Source: Periplaneta americana (taxonomy: Eukaryota; Arthropoda; Insecta; Blattodea; Blattidae). Taken from it: a stretch of DNA of 64,000 nucleotides. The position numbers were made by a program, and so were the translations under genes. Under the pieces are notes generated by a model. The model did not search any database. It was given only the letters and a program-made list of their open reading frames with translations, and was not told where the DNA came from. Positions 33,441 through 43,366 of the stretch are shown piece after piece (the first letter of the stretch is position 1; each line of letters opens with the position of its first letter). Where the stretch lies: the NCBI RefSeq assembly GCF_040183065.1, contig NC_091132.1, positions 165,258,102 through 165,322,101 of the forward strand, written 5' to 3'.

Positions 33441-34371
33441 TTAATGCAGGGAAGGTAGCTGTAATGCGAGTCTGCCACTGCGTGAGCGTTCTGCTCTGGC
33501 TTGGAATCGAAGTAGCTTTCGGAGCGAGAGGAGCTCTGGCACGATGTCATTTGAGCGGTGGCCATCTACAAACATTATCACAGGTCGTGCAATGTTTTCA
33601 TTCTTCAAAAATTCCATGTAATGATTCGAAATGTATTCGAAGAACACTTCGCTGTTCATCCAGCCACTCTCCAATAGACCAATTGCCCATAAATCTGGCA
33701 CAGAATCTGCAACATCTCGTGGCAATCTCTTGTACGGAAAAATGACGATAGGTGGCACAGTTTCTCTTCCTGCCGAGAAGCAACCCATTACTATTAACTG
33801 TTCCTTCTCATTGTTGATAAAAGTCCCCTCCACCCCGTGGTCCAAGGACTTTACCACTTTTTGGGCACAACATGAAGCCAGACTCGTCTGCGTTAAATAC
33901 CCGCCTTGGATGGTTTAGAACGTTCCTGAAGCCATCTGCAGTTAAAGTTAATTCAACTTCTTGAAACCACTTCTCGATAATCTTCTTTGACACTGATGCA
34001 CGTGATCGATTTAAACTCTCTGCATGTTTCTCGGTAATTACAGGATTGCCTTTCATAAATGCATGAAACCACGTCATTCCCGGGACGTTATTCGTGAAGG
34101 GATTGTGTCGTTTATCTGCATCAAGCACCCTCTTCACCTCATTGCATAACAAGTGCCTGGCAATTGGAAAACCCTTCCTAGCCAATGCTAAAACCCATTG
34201 TGCAAGGAGGTTTTCTTCAGCTGCTGTCAACGTACGTGCTGGGCCCATTCTTCTTTCTCCAGGAATAGTGCCACTACGCTTCCTGATTAGTGTTGATCTA
34301 GGGACACCGAAAGTGCTCGCAGCTTCCTTCTTTGTCATACCACTTCGTAATCCTGCTACAACGTCATTCAT
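33441..34371 (-). pseudogene. Pogo/Tigger-like transposase, N-terminal and DDE part
   Basis: On the minus strand from 34371: a pipsqueak-type HTH (KKEAASTFGVPRSTLIRKRS), a CENP-B-type HTH (about residues 50-115, with WFHAFMKGNPVITEKHAES), then FNADESGFM with the first catalytic Asp. A one-base frameshift at an A-run near 33845 separates this from the second part (MGCFSAGRETVPPIVIFPYK, then IMFVDGHRSN with the second catalytic Asp). The reading fails at about 33500, where the hAT relic begins. The family normally acts as a nuclear cut-and-paste transposase at TA sites; this copy is dead. Confidence 0.75.
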
Positions 34372-34645
34372 CTTCTACTCAGGATACTGGAGTGTAGGAC
34401 GTTTAAGCCCTTGCAACTAATGTAGGTCGCAGTCTTGTATTTGAAAAACCAAATCTATAAGAATATACAGAACCTTATTTAGTCCTACACAGTAAGAAGC
34501 ATCTCTAACAGAAATGAAAACACCCAAGAAGTGGGTTAAATCAACTAATAGTATTGGAAAATATTAAGCTGTCCATCATTAATTACTGTGTCCCCACCAT
34601 TAAGACCGCTATTTTAATAGAGGACCCCCATGTGTCCAGTACTTA

Positions 34646-36118
34646 CTTACGTACTTGCTGGCTTTTAAGGAACCCGGAGGTTCATTGCCGCCCTCACATA
34701 AGCTCGCCATTGGTCCCTATCCTGAGCAAGATTAATCCAGTCTCTACCATCATATCCCACCTCCCTCAAATCCATTTTAATATTATCCTCCCCTCTACGT
34801 CTCGACCTCCCCAAAGGTCCTTTCCCCTCTAGCCTCCCAACTAACACTCTATATGCATTTCTGGATTCGCCATACGTGCTAAATGTCCTGCCCATCTCAA
34901 ACGTCTGGATTTTATGTTCCTAATTATGTCAGGTGAAGAATACAATGCGTGCAGCTCTGCGTTATGTAACTTTCTCCATTCTCCTGTAACTTCATACCTC
35001 TTAGCCCCAAATATTTTCCTAAGCACCTTATTCTCAAACATCCTTAATCTCTGTTCGTCTCTCAAAGTGAGAGTCCAAGTTTCACAACCATACAGAACAA
35101 CCGGTACTATAACTGTTTTATAAATTCTAACTTTCAGATTTTTTGACAGAAGACTAGATGACAAAAGCTTCTCAACCGAATAATAACAGGCATTTCCCAT
35201 ATTTATTCTGCGTTTAATTTCCTCCCGAGTGTCATTTATATTTGTTACTGTTGCTCCAAGATATTTGAATTTTTCCACCTCTTCGAAAGATACCCGATCG
35301 CTTTACTTGCTTCAACTAGAATTTCCGCGTTTTCCCTAATCGTTTGTGCATTTTCTCCTAACATATTCACGTCATCCGCATAGACAAGAAGCTGATGTAA
35401 CCCATTCAACTCCAATCCTGTCTATCATCCTGAACTTAGCTAATGGCATATTCTTGAGCGAAGTTAAAAAGTAGAGGTGATAGTGCATCTCCCTGCTTTA
35501 GCCCACAGTGAATTGGAAAAGCATCAGATAGAAACTGGCCTATACGGACTCTGCTGTAAGTTTCACTAAGACACATTTTGATTAATCGAACTAGTGTCTT
35601 GGGAATACCAAATTCAATAAGAATATTATATAAAACTTCTCTCTTAACGGAGTCATACGCCTTTCTGAAATCTATGAATAGCTGATGTACTGTACCCTTA
35701 TATTCCCATTTTTTCTCCAATATGTGTCGAATACAATAAATCTGATCAATAGTCGATCTATTACGCCTAATTCCACTCTGATGATTCCCAATAATTTCAT
35801 ATGGAGTAAATCTTCTCAAAAGAGTATTCGACAAAATTTTGTACGACGTCAACAAAAGTGATATTCATCGAAAGTTACTACAGTTAGTCTTATCCCCCTT
35901 CTTAAAAATAGGTACGATTATGGAGTTCTTCCATTGTTCTGGTACAATTTCCTTTTCCCAAATTGCAAGTAAAAGTTTATAAATTTCGCTAGATAATGCA
36001 CTTCCACCCTCTTGTATTAATTCTGCTGGAATTTGATCAATAACTGGAGACTTGTACTTTTTCAGATTTTCTATCGCAATTTCGACTTCAGAAAGTGTGG
36101 GTTCGGTATGAATGGCTC
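34646..36118 (-). mobile_element. LINE (RTE-like), 5'-truncated, in the pogo element
   Basis: On the minus strand the order is an RT palm segment (IVPIFKKGDKTNC at about 35900, [14 protein letters not shown] at 35680, [15 protein letters not shown] at 35490), then the C-terminal domain ([10 protein letters not shown] at 35270, CETWTLTLRDEQRLR at 35080, RRLRWAGHLARM at 34900) ending AAMNLRVP at 34665. The YADD region at 35380-35410 is damaged and several frame breaks exist. The 3' tail is (GTAA/TAAG)-like. Endonuclease is missing. RTE-like assignment is from the F52C9.6-like C-terminus. Confidence 0.8.
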
Positions 36119-36612
36119 AGCAGTTTGTATTTGAATTTCGTCCCGTACTAAAATATATAACAAAAGCATGCTTCAGTATTGGACACCCCTACTGTACATA
36201 TTAAATATTTTTAGATAACTTTTATTGTTGTTTTAAATGAAAGCTTACTATAAAACATGATACATTATATGTATTTAACTTAATATAATCACATAAATTA
36301 CCAGATGCTTACCGATTCAAAACCATGCATCCACTATTTACAAGCAGCAGGAACTGAAACTATTTCCGGCTATCTCTGACTCCATGATTGGCCCAAACTA
36401 AGAGCCAATAGCAATCCACCTTACAAAAAATGACCAGTTTAAAAGCCTGAATGCAACTGTAAATAGATATACCATTGGTTGTGAGTGTTCTTAATAAAAT
36501 ATGTTCGGAACGTGTACACTACTAAATTATGTTCATTACTAGAATTGGTAGCCTGTGTTACCTTATTGGAAATTTAGACATTCTTTCCACTAATGACACT
36601 TATAATTGTCAG

Positions 36613-37939
36613 TGTTGCAGTTAGCCATAATAGTGGAGTTGCAACATTCTGCGAGAATATTCCTGAAGAGGAGGACGGCAAGAAATACGATTGTGACATT
36701 TGCGGAATGTCTTTTCTCGACCTTGCAAGACTCGAAGGCCATTACCTCGAAGACAAATGTCACAAGGAATTCAATTGCGATGTGTGTGGAAAGTGTTTTT
36801 CCCGATCGGGGGATTTCGAAAAGCATTCACGTGTTCACTCAAGCGAGAAACAATTCAGCTGTGACGTTTGTGGAAAGAGTTTTTCTCGCTTGGCTCATCT
36901 ACAGAGGCATTCACTCGTGCACACAGGCGCGAAACCATTCAGTTGTAACGAGTGTGGGAAGTGCTTTTCAAATTCCGACAATCTCAAGACACATTCACGC
37001 GTGCACACAGGCGCTAAACCTTTCAGTTGTAACGTGTGTGGGAAGTGCTTTTCAAAGTCCGACTCTCTCAGGAATCATTCACATGTGCACACGGGCGCGA
37101 AACCATTCTGTTGTAACGAGTGTGGGAAGTGCTTTTCAAACTCCAACAATCTCAAGCGACATTCACGCGTGCACACAGGCGCGAAACCTTTCAGGTGTGA
37201 CGTCTGTGGGAAGTGTTTATCAAGCTCTTCAATTCTTAAAAGGCATTCAGTGCTTCACACCAGCAAGAAGCCATTGAGTTGTGACGTTTGTGGAAAGTGT
37301 TTTTCCCGATTGTGGGATTTCGAAAATCATTCACGCGTTCACTCGAGCGACAATCAATTCCGTTGTGACGTTTGTGGAAAGTGCTTTACAAGGTCCATAA
37401 ATTTCAAGAAACATTCACGCGTGCACGCAGACGCAAAAACATTCAGTTGTGATGTGTGTGGAAAGAGATTTTCGCGCTTGGCTCATCTAGAGAGGCATTC
37501 ACTCGTGCACACAGGCGCGAAACCATTCAGTTGTAACGTGTGTGGGAAGTGCTTTTCAAACTCCGACAGTCTCAAGAGGCATTCACTCGTGCACACAGGC
37601 GCGAAACCTTTCAAGTGTGACGTGTGTGGGAAGTGTGTATCAAGCTCTTCAGATCTGAAAAACCATTCAGTGGTTCACACCAGCGAGAAGCCATTCGTTT
37701 GTGACGTTTGTGGAAAGTGTTTTTCGCACTCGAACTATCTCTATAAGCATAAATTTCTACACTCAGGCGTGAAACCATTCAGTTGTGACGTGTGCGGAAT
37801 GAGTTTTTCGCGCTCCGCATATTTGAATACGCATTCACTCGTACACACAGGGGAGAAGCCATTCGTTTGTGACGTGTGTGGCAAATGCTATAAGACGTCT
37901 TCACAACTGAAGAAGCATTCCCGCCTGCACATTCTATGA
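36613..37939 (+). CDS. Unit B exon 4: intact 15-finger C2H2 exon
   Basis: The acceptor ATTGTCAG|T at 36612/36613 gives the Ser split codon and SVAVSHNSGVATFCENIPEE, then 15 fingers. The first (CDICGMSF...HYLEDKCH) has a long H-X6-H or C2HC end; the other 14 are regular C-X2-C-X12-H-X3-H at 84-bp spacing with TGAKPF/SSEKQF-like linkers. The stop TGA follows SRLHIL. No ligand is lost and no stop occurs. The contact positions -1/2/3/6 differ among fingers (for example R-G-D-K, R-A-H-R, N-D-N-T, S-S-I-R, H-N-Y-K). Predicted role: sequence-specific nuclear DNA binding, with the acidic N-terminus as effector. The target is unknown. The first AATAAA downstream (38264) lies inside the 738-bp TIR element. 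Confidence 0.9.
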
Positions 37940-38068
37940 AGTCATTCAACTGTGACGTCTGTGCGAAGTGTTCTTCTCGCGCGGAATATCTCTTAATGGA
38001 TTCATGTGTTCACACAAGCGAGAAGCCTTTCATTTGTGAAGTTTGTGGAATGGAAGCATGCTGTTGAA
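37940..38068 (+). pseudogene. Decayed fingers after the unit B stop
   Basis: CDVCAKCSSRAEYLLMDSCVH-like and CEVCGM pieces continue the array out of frame; they stop at the TIR element (38076) and resume at 38821-39050. Confidence 0.65.
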
Positions 38069-38075
38069 ATATATC

Positions 38076-38813
38076 CAGCGAATAGAGAATATAAAGAATG
38101 GACACTGAGCGAATTTTCCTGTGTTTTGTTTCTCTTTGCGCCAGCATTTAGCTAGAGGTTAATGTAACCGAGCATACGCTAAGATAATAATTGAGAATAG
38201 AGTTGAGACACAGGATTCCAACATCGCCTACCTTATTGCATAATCAAGTAACGCTTTGCTTCAAATAAATTCAAGTTAACAGCTTTTCCTTATTTCTCAG
38301 TGGCGAACTAGTTCTCATAATATTTTTTTATATTTCAGATATAATAAATTATATCATTAAATAATTTAATACATTATAAAATTATGTATCAGATTCGTTT
38401 AATATTTGTATATAATATAATATAATATAATATAGGTATATGGTTTTACTTCTCATAAGGGTTTTGTTTTTCAATTTTCAGCGCTATCAAATCATTACAT
38501 ATTTTAATTGTTGGGGTCAACGTCTCAACTCTTCATTATAAAGGAACTCTAGAATCTAGACATTGCAGTTAATGACAGATTTATTATTTTATGGATCCAG
38601 TTTTTTTTATTTGAGTACATAATGTACCTATATGTATAAATTATATGTGTTATATTTCCGCTGTGTCGACTGCTAGCTGGTGTGATGTCAGCGCCAACTA
38701 TAGGGAGAAAGCAGAATTTCACGCTCTAGCTGGCTTGAAGGTAATTGGAATCAGTCCGGCTACATCAAAGGTACCGACTCGAAGTGTCCATTCTTTATAA
38801 TCCCTATTCGCTG
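38076..38813. mobile_element. 738-bp TIR element, 7-bp TSD (copy 2)
   Basis: Second copy of the element at 22742-23484, with ends CAGCGAATAG and CTATTCGCTG. It is flanked by ATATATC (38069-38075) and AGATATC (38814-38820), a 7-bp duplication with one mismatch. It lies in the finger tail, whose uninterrupted counterpart is AAAATATCTCGATGTGCATT at 56163. It carries the first AATAAA after unit B's stop. Confidence 0.85.
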
Positions 38814-38820
38814 AGATATC

Positions 38821-39065
38821 AATGTGAATTCACGTATATACAGTTGAGAAGCCATTCAGTTGTGATATGAGTGTTAAGTGTTTTGCAATTCCGGTTAATC
38901 TCCAGATGCTCTTTTCTGTAAAACCGTTCTGTTGTGGTTTGTTTGGAATGGATTTTTCGCGCTCGGAAAATCTTAATGTGTATTTACGTTTCTACACATA
39001 ACAGAAACTGTTCAGTTGTGATATCTGTGGAATGCGTTCATTATGACTCAAACATCTTTATATAC
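38821..39065 (+). pseudogene. Decayed fingers, tail of unit B
   Basis: Remnants such as CDMSVKCFAIPVNL and CCGLFGMDFSRSENL align with 56200-56280 and 16700-16830. No open frame. Confidence 0.6.
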
Positions 39066-39094
39066 AATCTTTCGTGTACATAATTATACGTGGT

Positions 39095-40130
39095 GTGTCT
39101 AAAAAGTTCGGTGAATGATGTCATATCTGAACGGCAACTTGGCGCACGTGCTTGCGCATGCGTATGGTTCTTCAGAGACTTGGAGAGAATCGATACACAG
39201 CATGCAATGCATGTGACTGGCAGTGTAAACAGACTGCGACCAGTTGAACATAGTGTGAGAGGAAGTGTCACAGCGCAATGGAGCAACGTGTAAACATCAA
39301 GTTCTGCTACAAATTGGGTAAGACTGCAACGGAGACACACGGAATGTTGGTGCAGGTGTACAGGAGGGAAGCCGTGAGCAGTAAATGTGTTTACGAATGG
39401 TTTAAACGCTTCCGTGAAGGGAAGGAAACAATTGAGGATGAGCCACGTTCAGGTCGGCCATCGACATGCAGAACCCCAGAAATGATCGAGAAAGTGCGAC
39501 AAATGCTGGCACAAGATCGGCGACTGACTCTAAGATCGATTGCGTAGGAATTGGACATTAGCAAGGACACGGTGCACACCATCGTCCGCGATGATTTGGG
39601 TAAGCAGAAGATCTGCTCCCGATTTGTGCCGCACAAGCTCACAGACGAGCAGAAAGCAAAACAAATGGAAACTTCTGGTGATTTCATTTCCATGTGTGAT
39701 CAGGATCCATTGCTTCTGAAAATCATCGTCACGGGAGATGAGATCTTGTGCTACCATTTCGATCCGGAATCAAAACGGCATTCGATGTCATGGTGTTCAC
39801 CGACTTCCCCGCGACCAAAAAAAAAAAGCCGTCTGCAAAAATCCAAGGTGAAAACACTGTGATCGCCGTCTTCGACAACAACGGCATCATCCACAAGGAA
39901 TTTGTTCCTACAGGTCAAACCATTAATGCTGCATTTTACCAGTCCCTTTTGAACCGATTGCTACAGCGTATCCGGCGGGTTCGGCCAGAGTTCCACAAGA
40001 CTGGAAAATGGCTGCTGCTCCATGACAATGCCCCTGCACACTGAGCGATCCGTGTTCGCCAATTCCTGGCTCAGAAGATGGTAACTGTTCTTGAACACTC
40101 TCCATACTCCTCTGATCTCGCCGCCTTCAA
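39095..40130 (+). mobile_element. Mariner element copy 1, broken
   Basis: Left terminus GTGTGTCTAAAAAGTTCGGT, then transposase coding from 39278: the N-terminal HTH region (KFCYKLGKTATETHGMLVQV, YEWFKRFREG), then a stop at 39545 and a continuation (ELDISKDTVHTIVRDDLG; VTGDEILCYHFDPESK with the first catalytic Asp). After a frameshift in the poly-A at 39820 it continues GENTVIAVFDNNGIIHKE and LLLHDNAPAH. The 3' third is missing. Classic mariner family, inactive. Confidence 0.8.
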
Positions 40131-40216
40131 GCGGGGAAACAGTAAAAAGTCCGCAGGAGCCAGATCAGGGGAGTACGGAGGATGTTCAAGAACAGTTATC
40201 TTCTGAGCCAGGAATT
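40067..40216. repeat. Inverted repeat joining the two mariner pieces
   Basis: CCAATTCCTGGCTCAGAAGA (40068) and its inverted partner ending GCCAGGAATTGG (40216) form arms of about 60 bp around CGCCTTCAAGCGGGGAAACA. It marks a fold-back or inversion junction between copies 1 and 2. Confidence 0.75.
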
Positions 40217-40217
40217 G

Positions 40218-41031
40218 GAAAAGTTCGGTGAATGGTATCAGAAAGCAAAAAAAACAAAGTTACAAACAAATTTTCTTTATTGCCCTTCAAAATAGTCGCC
40301 ACCCGCTACAACACACTTTTGACAACGTTCGTACAACTTCTGGAAACTATCAGCAAAAGCCTCCTGTGGAATCGATCGCAGAACGGCTGTCACACGATCT
40401 TTGATGGCATTCACATCCGCAAAACGTTCACCTTTCATGGCCGCCTTCAAGCGGGGAAACAGGAAGAAGTCCGCAGGAGCCAGATCAGGGGAGTACGGAG
40501 GGTCATTGTCATGGAGCAGCATCCATTTGCCAGTCCTGTGCAACTCAGGCCGAACCCGCCGGGTACGCTGTAGCTTTTATTTTATTTTTAGTAGGTTATT
40601 TTACGACGCTTTATCAACAGCTTTGGTTATTTAGCGTCTGAATGATATGAAGGTGATAATGCCGGTGAAATGAGTCCGGGCTCCAACACCGAAAGTTACC
40701 CAGCATTTGCTCATATTGGATTCAGGGAAAACCCCAGAAAAACCTCAACCAGGTAACTTGCCCCGACCGCGAATCGAACCCGGTCCACCTTTTTTGGCGG
40801 CTAGACGTGCTGTTACTCCACAGGCGTGGACTGTACGCTGTAGCAATCGGTTCTAAACGGACTGGTAAAATGCAGCATTAATGGTTTGACCTGCAGGAAC
40901 AAGTTCCTTGTGGATGATACCGTTGTTGTCGAAGAAGGCGATCAACAGTGTTTTCACCTTGGATTTTTGCATACGGCTTTTTTTTTTTTGGTCGCGGGGA
41001 AGTCGGTGAACACCATGACATCGATTGCCGT
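40218..41031 (-). mobile_element. Mariner element copy 2, inverted and 5'-truncated
   Basis: Starts (element 3' end) AAAAGTTCGGTGAATGGTAT. On the minus strand it encodes HRTGKWMLLHDND, then YSPDLAPADFFLFPRLKAAM, then SFQKLYERCQKCVV and GDYFEGQ. About 30 residues between the second and third catalytic Asp are deleted. It is interrupted by a SINE at 40576-40845. It is tail-to-tail with copy 1. Confidence 0.8.
40576..40845 (-). mobile_element. tRNA-derived SINE family 1 with TSD GTACGCTGTAGC
   Basis: Reverse copy inside mariner copy 2. The 12-bp sequence GTACGCTGTAGC occurs on both sides (about 40563-40574 and 40846-40857). Read on the minus strand it has the tRNA-like head with GGGTTCGATTCGCGGTCGGG, the CAAGTTACCTGGTTGAGGTT body and the GCGTCGTAAAATAACC end. 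Confidence 0.88.
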
Positions 41032-41200
41032 TACAAATATAGAAATGAAGTGACTTTTATTTTCTCAGTTTTTCCTGGTACCGGTAATATTAAACAGAAA
41101 AAGTAAAATTTAGCTTTTCTTTTTTCATTACTTTCAATTATATTGTTTAATAACGTTTTACTGATTCTATTATGTCTAAATTACCAGCTTTAACGTAGTC

Positions 41201-41239
<39 letters not shown>

Positions 41240-41949
41240 TAATAATAATATTAATAATATTAATAATAATAATAATAACCTACAGAAATACATACAAAAT
41301 CGGAGGTCACATGTCATCAGAATGACTCGTTCTAGAATTCCACGCCAAATTTAATTTTAAATTACCATCGTGTGGGCAACAGATTCTTTGGCAGTCTGTT
41401 CAACCATTGGCAAGAGACCGTAACAGGCCACTACGCCCAATATATGCAAGGATGATGATGATGATGATGATGATGATTATGATGATAATATTTTGACATT
41501 TTTATAAGTTTCGAAAAATGAATGTATATTTAGTAAATTGGACTTGATGAATCGAAACCACTTATGGTCTTTGTAAATATCCATTGTGTGAAACTAAGAA
41601 CTATAAACAGATTCTCTGTAGCAAAATAGTTGCACTCCAGCGTTATTTTTCTTGTACTCCAACCTAGCTAGTCCACACAATTGAAGTTGCCCAAAATATT
41701 GATCCAGGAATATTCGCCCAAATTGATTTCACCCAACTATTTTCATTCTCACCCTCACTCACGGGAAATTCACCCACTGCGATGAAGTTTAGTTCATTTC
41801 ATAGTTAATACATTTTAGAGCAATTCGCTTCCGTGGTAAATTTTGTATTCAGAAATGTTTAAATGTATATATTAATATTTTGAAGTTCTTTCTTAACAAT
41901 TCAAAATTTCTTTCCCTGGTTGTACTTGTATTACAGATTTCTTAAATCT
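41032..41949. other. Spacer with microsatellites, no gene seen
   Basis: Positions 41035-41200 match 58645-58810 downstream of unit C. (AAT)n is at 41204-41275 and (GAT)n at 41453-41482. From 41690 to 41790 there are repeated CCCAAATTGA/TTCACCCA motifs like those at 17890-17960 and 43060-43130, possibly ends of the MULE-like element. Confidence 0.5.
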
Positions 41950-42900
41950 AGATTACTGTTTTGAATGTTTACATTTTCAATTGATATCCACGGAGAAATT
42001 ATTCCAAGTGTATTACTGATTCATAAAGTTTATATGTACAACCTTCACTCCAGAAATGCCAATCGAACCAAGGGATATGGGTTTGCAGAAGGAAACCTCA
42101 TAGCGCAAAATGTGCGACCACAGGAGCACCAAATGGATCCTATGTAGAAGTGCAGTATATAAAGTAGAAGAAGATGTCCGTCCTCCACCACATGAAGAGG
42201 TGGAAACAGTGCGTCGATGTACGGCACTAAATCAAGCAGCTCCAGCTCAGATTATTGAACGTGAATGCAGCGGGTGCCATCAGACATGCTTCAGGTTTTC
42301 CTCTGAGGAAATCCTTAAAAAGAAGTATAAACCAAAGGCCAAAGGAACTTTTCTGTCAACCCAATATCTATCCGAGATCTTCGAGTTATACCACCAGAAT
42401 TGCTGTCTTAGCATTTGTTTCTGTTGAAGATGTACCAGCGTGGTTTCATACAGTTCCCGAGACCATGCCCAAAATGATGACATTTCGTCAAATATGTCAA
42501 GGCCACCTGCGTTGGGATTACTGCAGGAGGGCGTCGGTCTGCTACAGAAGCTCGATATCCTCCTCACTTGTGGAATCAGTTCGAAGCAGCTAGGTCAAGT
42601 GAACCACGCACATTAACACAGAAGCATGGCACAACCACTTCCAGAACATTGCTTGTAAGAACCATCCCAATGTATACAAACTCATACATTATTTAAAAAA
42701 TGAGCAATCCGATGTAGACAGGATGATCCAGGAGTTGGATCTAGGACGAAGAGTACAATAAACACAAAAAAGAAAATATAAAAGCTTAAATATAAGGCTG
42801 CAAAATATTTCACAAAAGTATGATGAATTCAAAGACGAAGGACGTGTAGTTGAATATTTGCGTGCCTGTGGTTACAACATTCAAATCTGAATAAATCCAG
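41950..42900 (+). pseudogene. FLYWCH/MULE-type protein relic
   Basis: A FLYWCH zinc-finger-like stretch is visible with one frameshift: KVYMYNLHSRNANRTKGY, then CRRKPHSAKCATTG in the next frame (42018-42170), then GSYVEVQ. A PPPHEEVE motif (42182-42203) and GYRASV/CYRSS fragments follow. The C-terminal helical region has VEAWHNHFQNIACKN-like and YLKNEQSDVDRMIQELD patterns at 42600-42745. FLYWCH plus a MULE transposase domain is common in insects. The catalytic domain is mostly missing here. The C-terminal third also survives at 17385-17740. Confidence 0.6.
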
Positions 42901-43366
42901 CGGAGACTCTGTTTCTGCAATAAAATAGGCCTGAATTTTTTCAGGAGATATGTAAACCATTCAAAACTTCGTTCCACCTAAATTATTGCAATATCAATTT
43001 TTAAAATATTATAAAAAAATAAATGCTTTATATATGAATTTGTTTTTGTTCTAAATTTCTCTTGAGTTAATTTGTTTTGTCGTATTCACCGGTGCGTCAA
43101 TTGTGCTTGGGTCAAGTTTTATTTGGGTGAATATTCTTTGTGTGAACTAGCACCGATATAATATACTTTAACAATACGAAATGTAAAATCATGTGGGAAA
43201 AATGATATCTTACTTAGGAACCTGCTTATGTTCACTTGTTTGTTACTCGGTTACTATCATACTGTTAGGAACAGTTTGGTTATACTGCTTAAAACGTATG
43301 TAGGCCTAGAGCTCTTGTTGACCAAATCATGAACAAATATTTTACAGTACAGTATGTATTTTCATT

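Larger units (their letters stand above)
25676..36524 (-). mobile_element. Pogo/Tigger-like element swollen by nested insertions
   Basis: TAGTAGTGGACAC at 25676 and the inverted GTGTACACTACTA ending 36524 are the likely ends, each with TA outermost. Several AGTAGTGGACA-type repeats lie just inside the left end (25869-25920), and related ones near 34640 and 36172. Outside these ends the intron sequence shared with units A and C stops at about 25660 and resumes at about 36565. The transposase is on the minus strand in three pieces (34371-33441, 29908-29538, 28710-28395). Nested inside are a mariner-type element, a MITE, a hAT relic with satellites, and a LINE. The outer boundaries are inference from repeats and unit comparison. 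Confidence 0.6.

Noticed and set aside
34665-35855. Host gene with reverse-transcriptase-like ORFs
   Set aside because: Several copies in the window, truncated 5' ends, a TSD on one copy and a short repeat tail identify a LINE.
36606-37277. Open frames in alternative phases and on the minus strand over the finger exons (also 54201-54944, 55095-55616, 12521-12865)
   Set aside because: The 84-bp repeat is free of stops in other frames by composition; the peptides are shadows with no zinc ligands.
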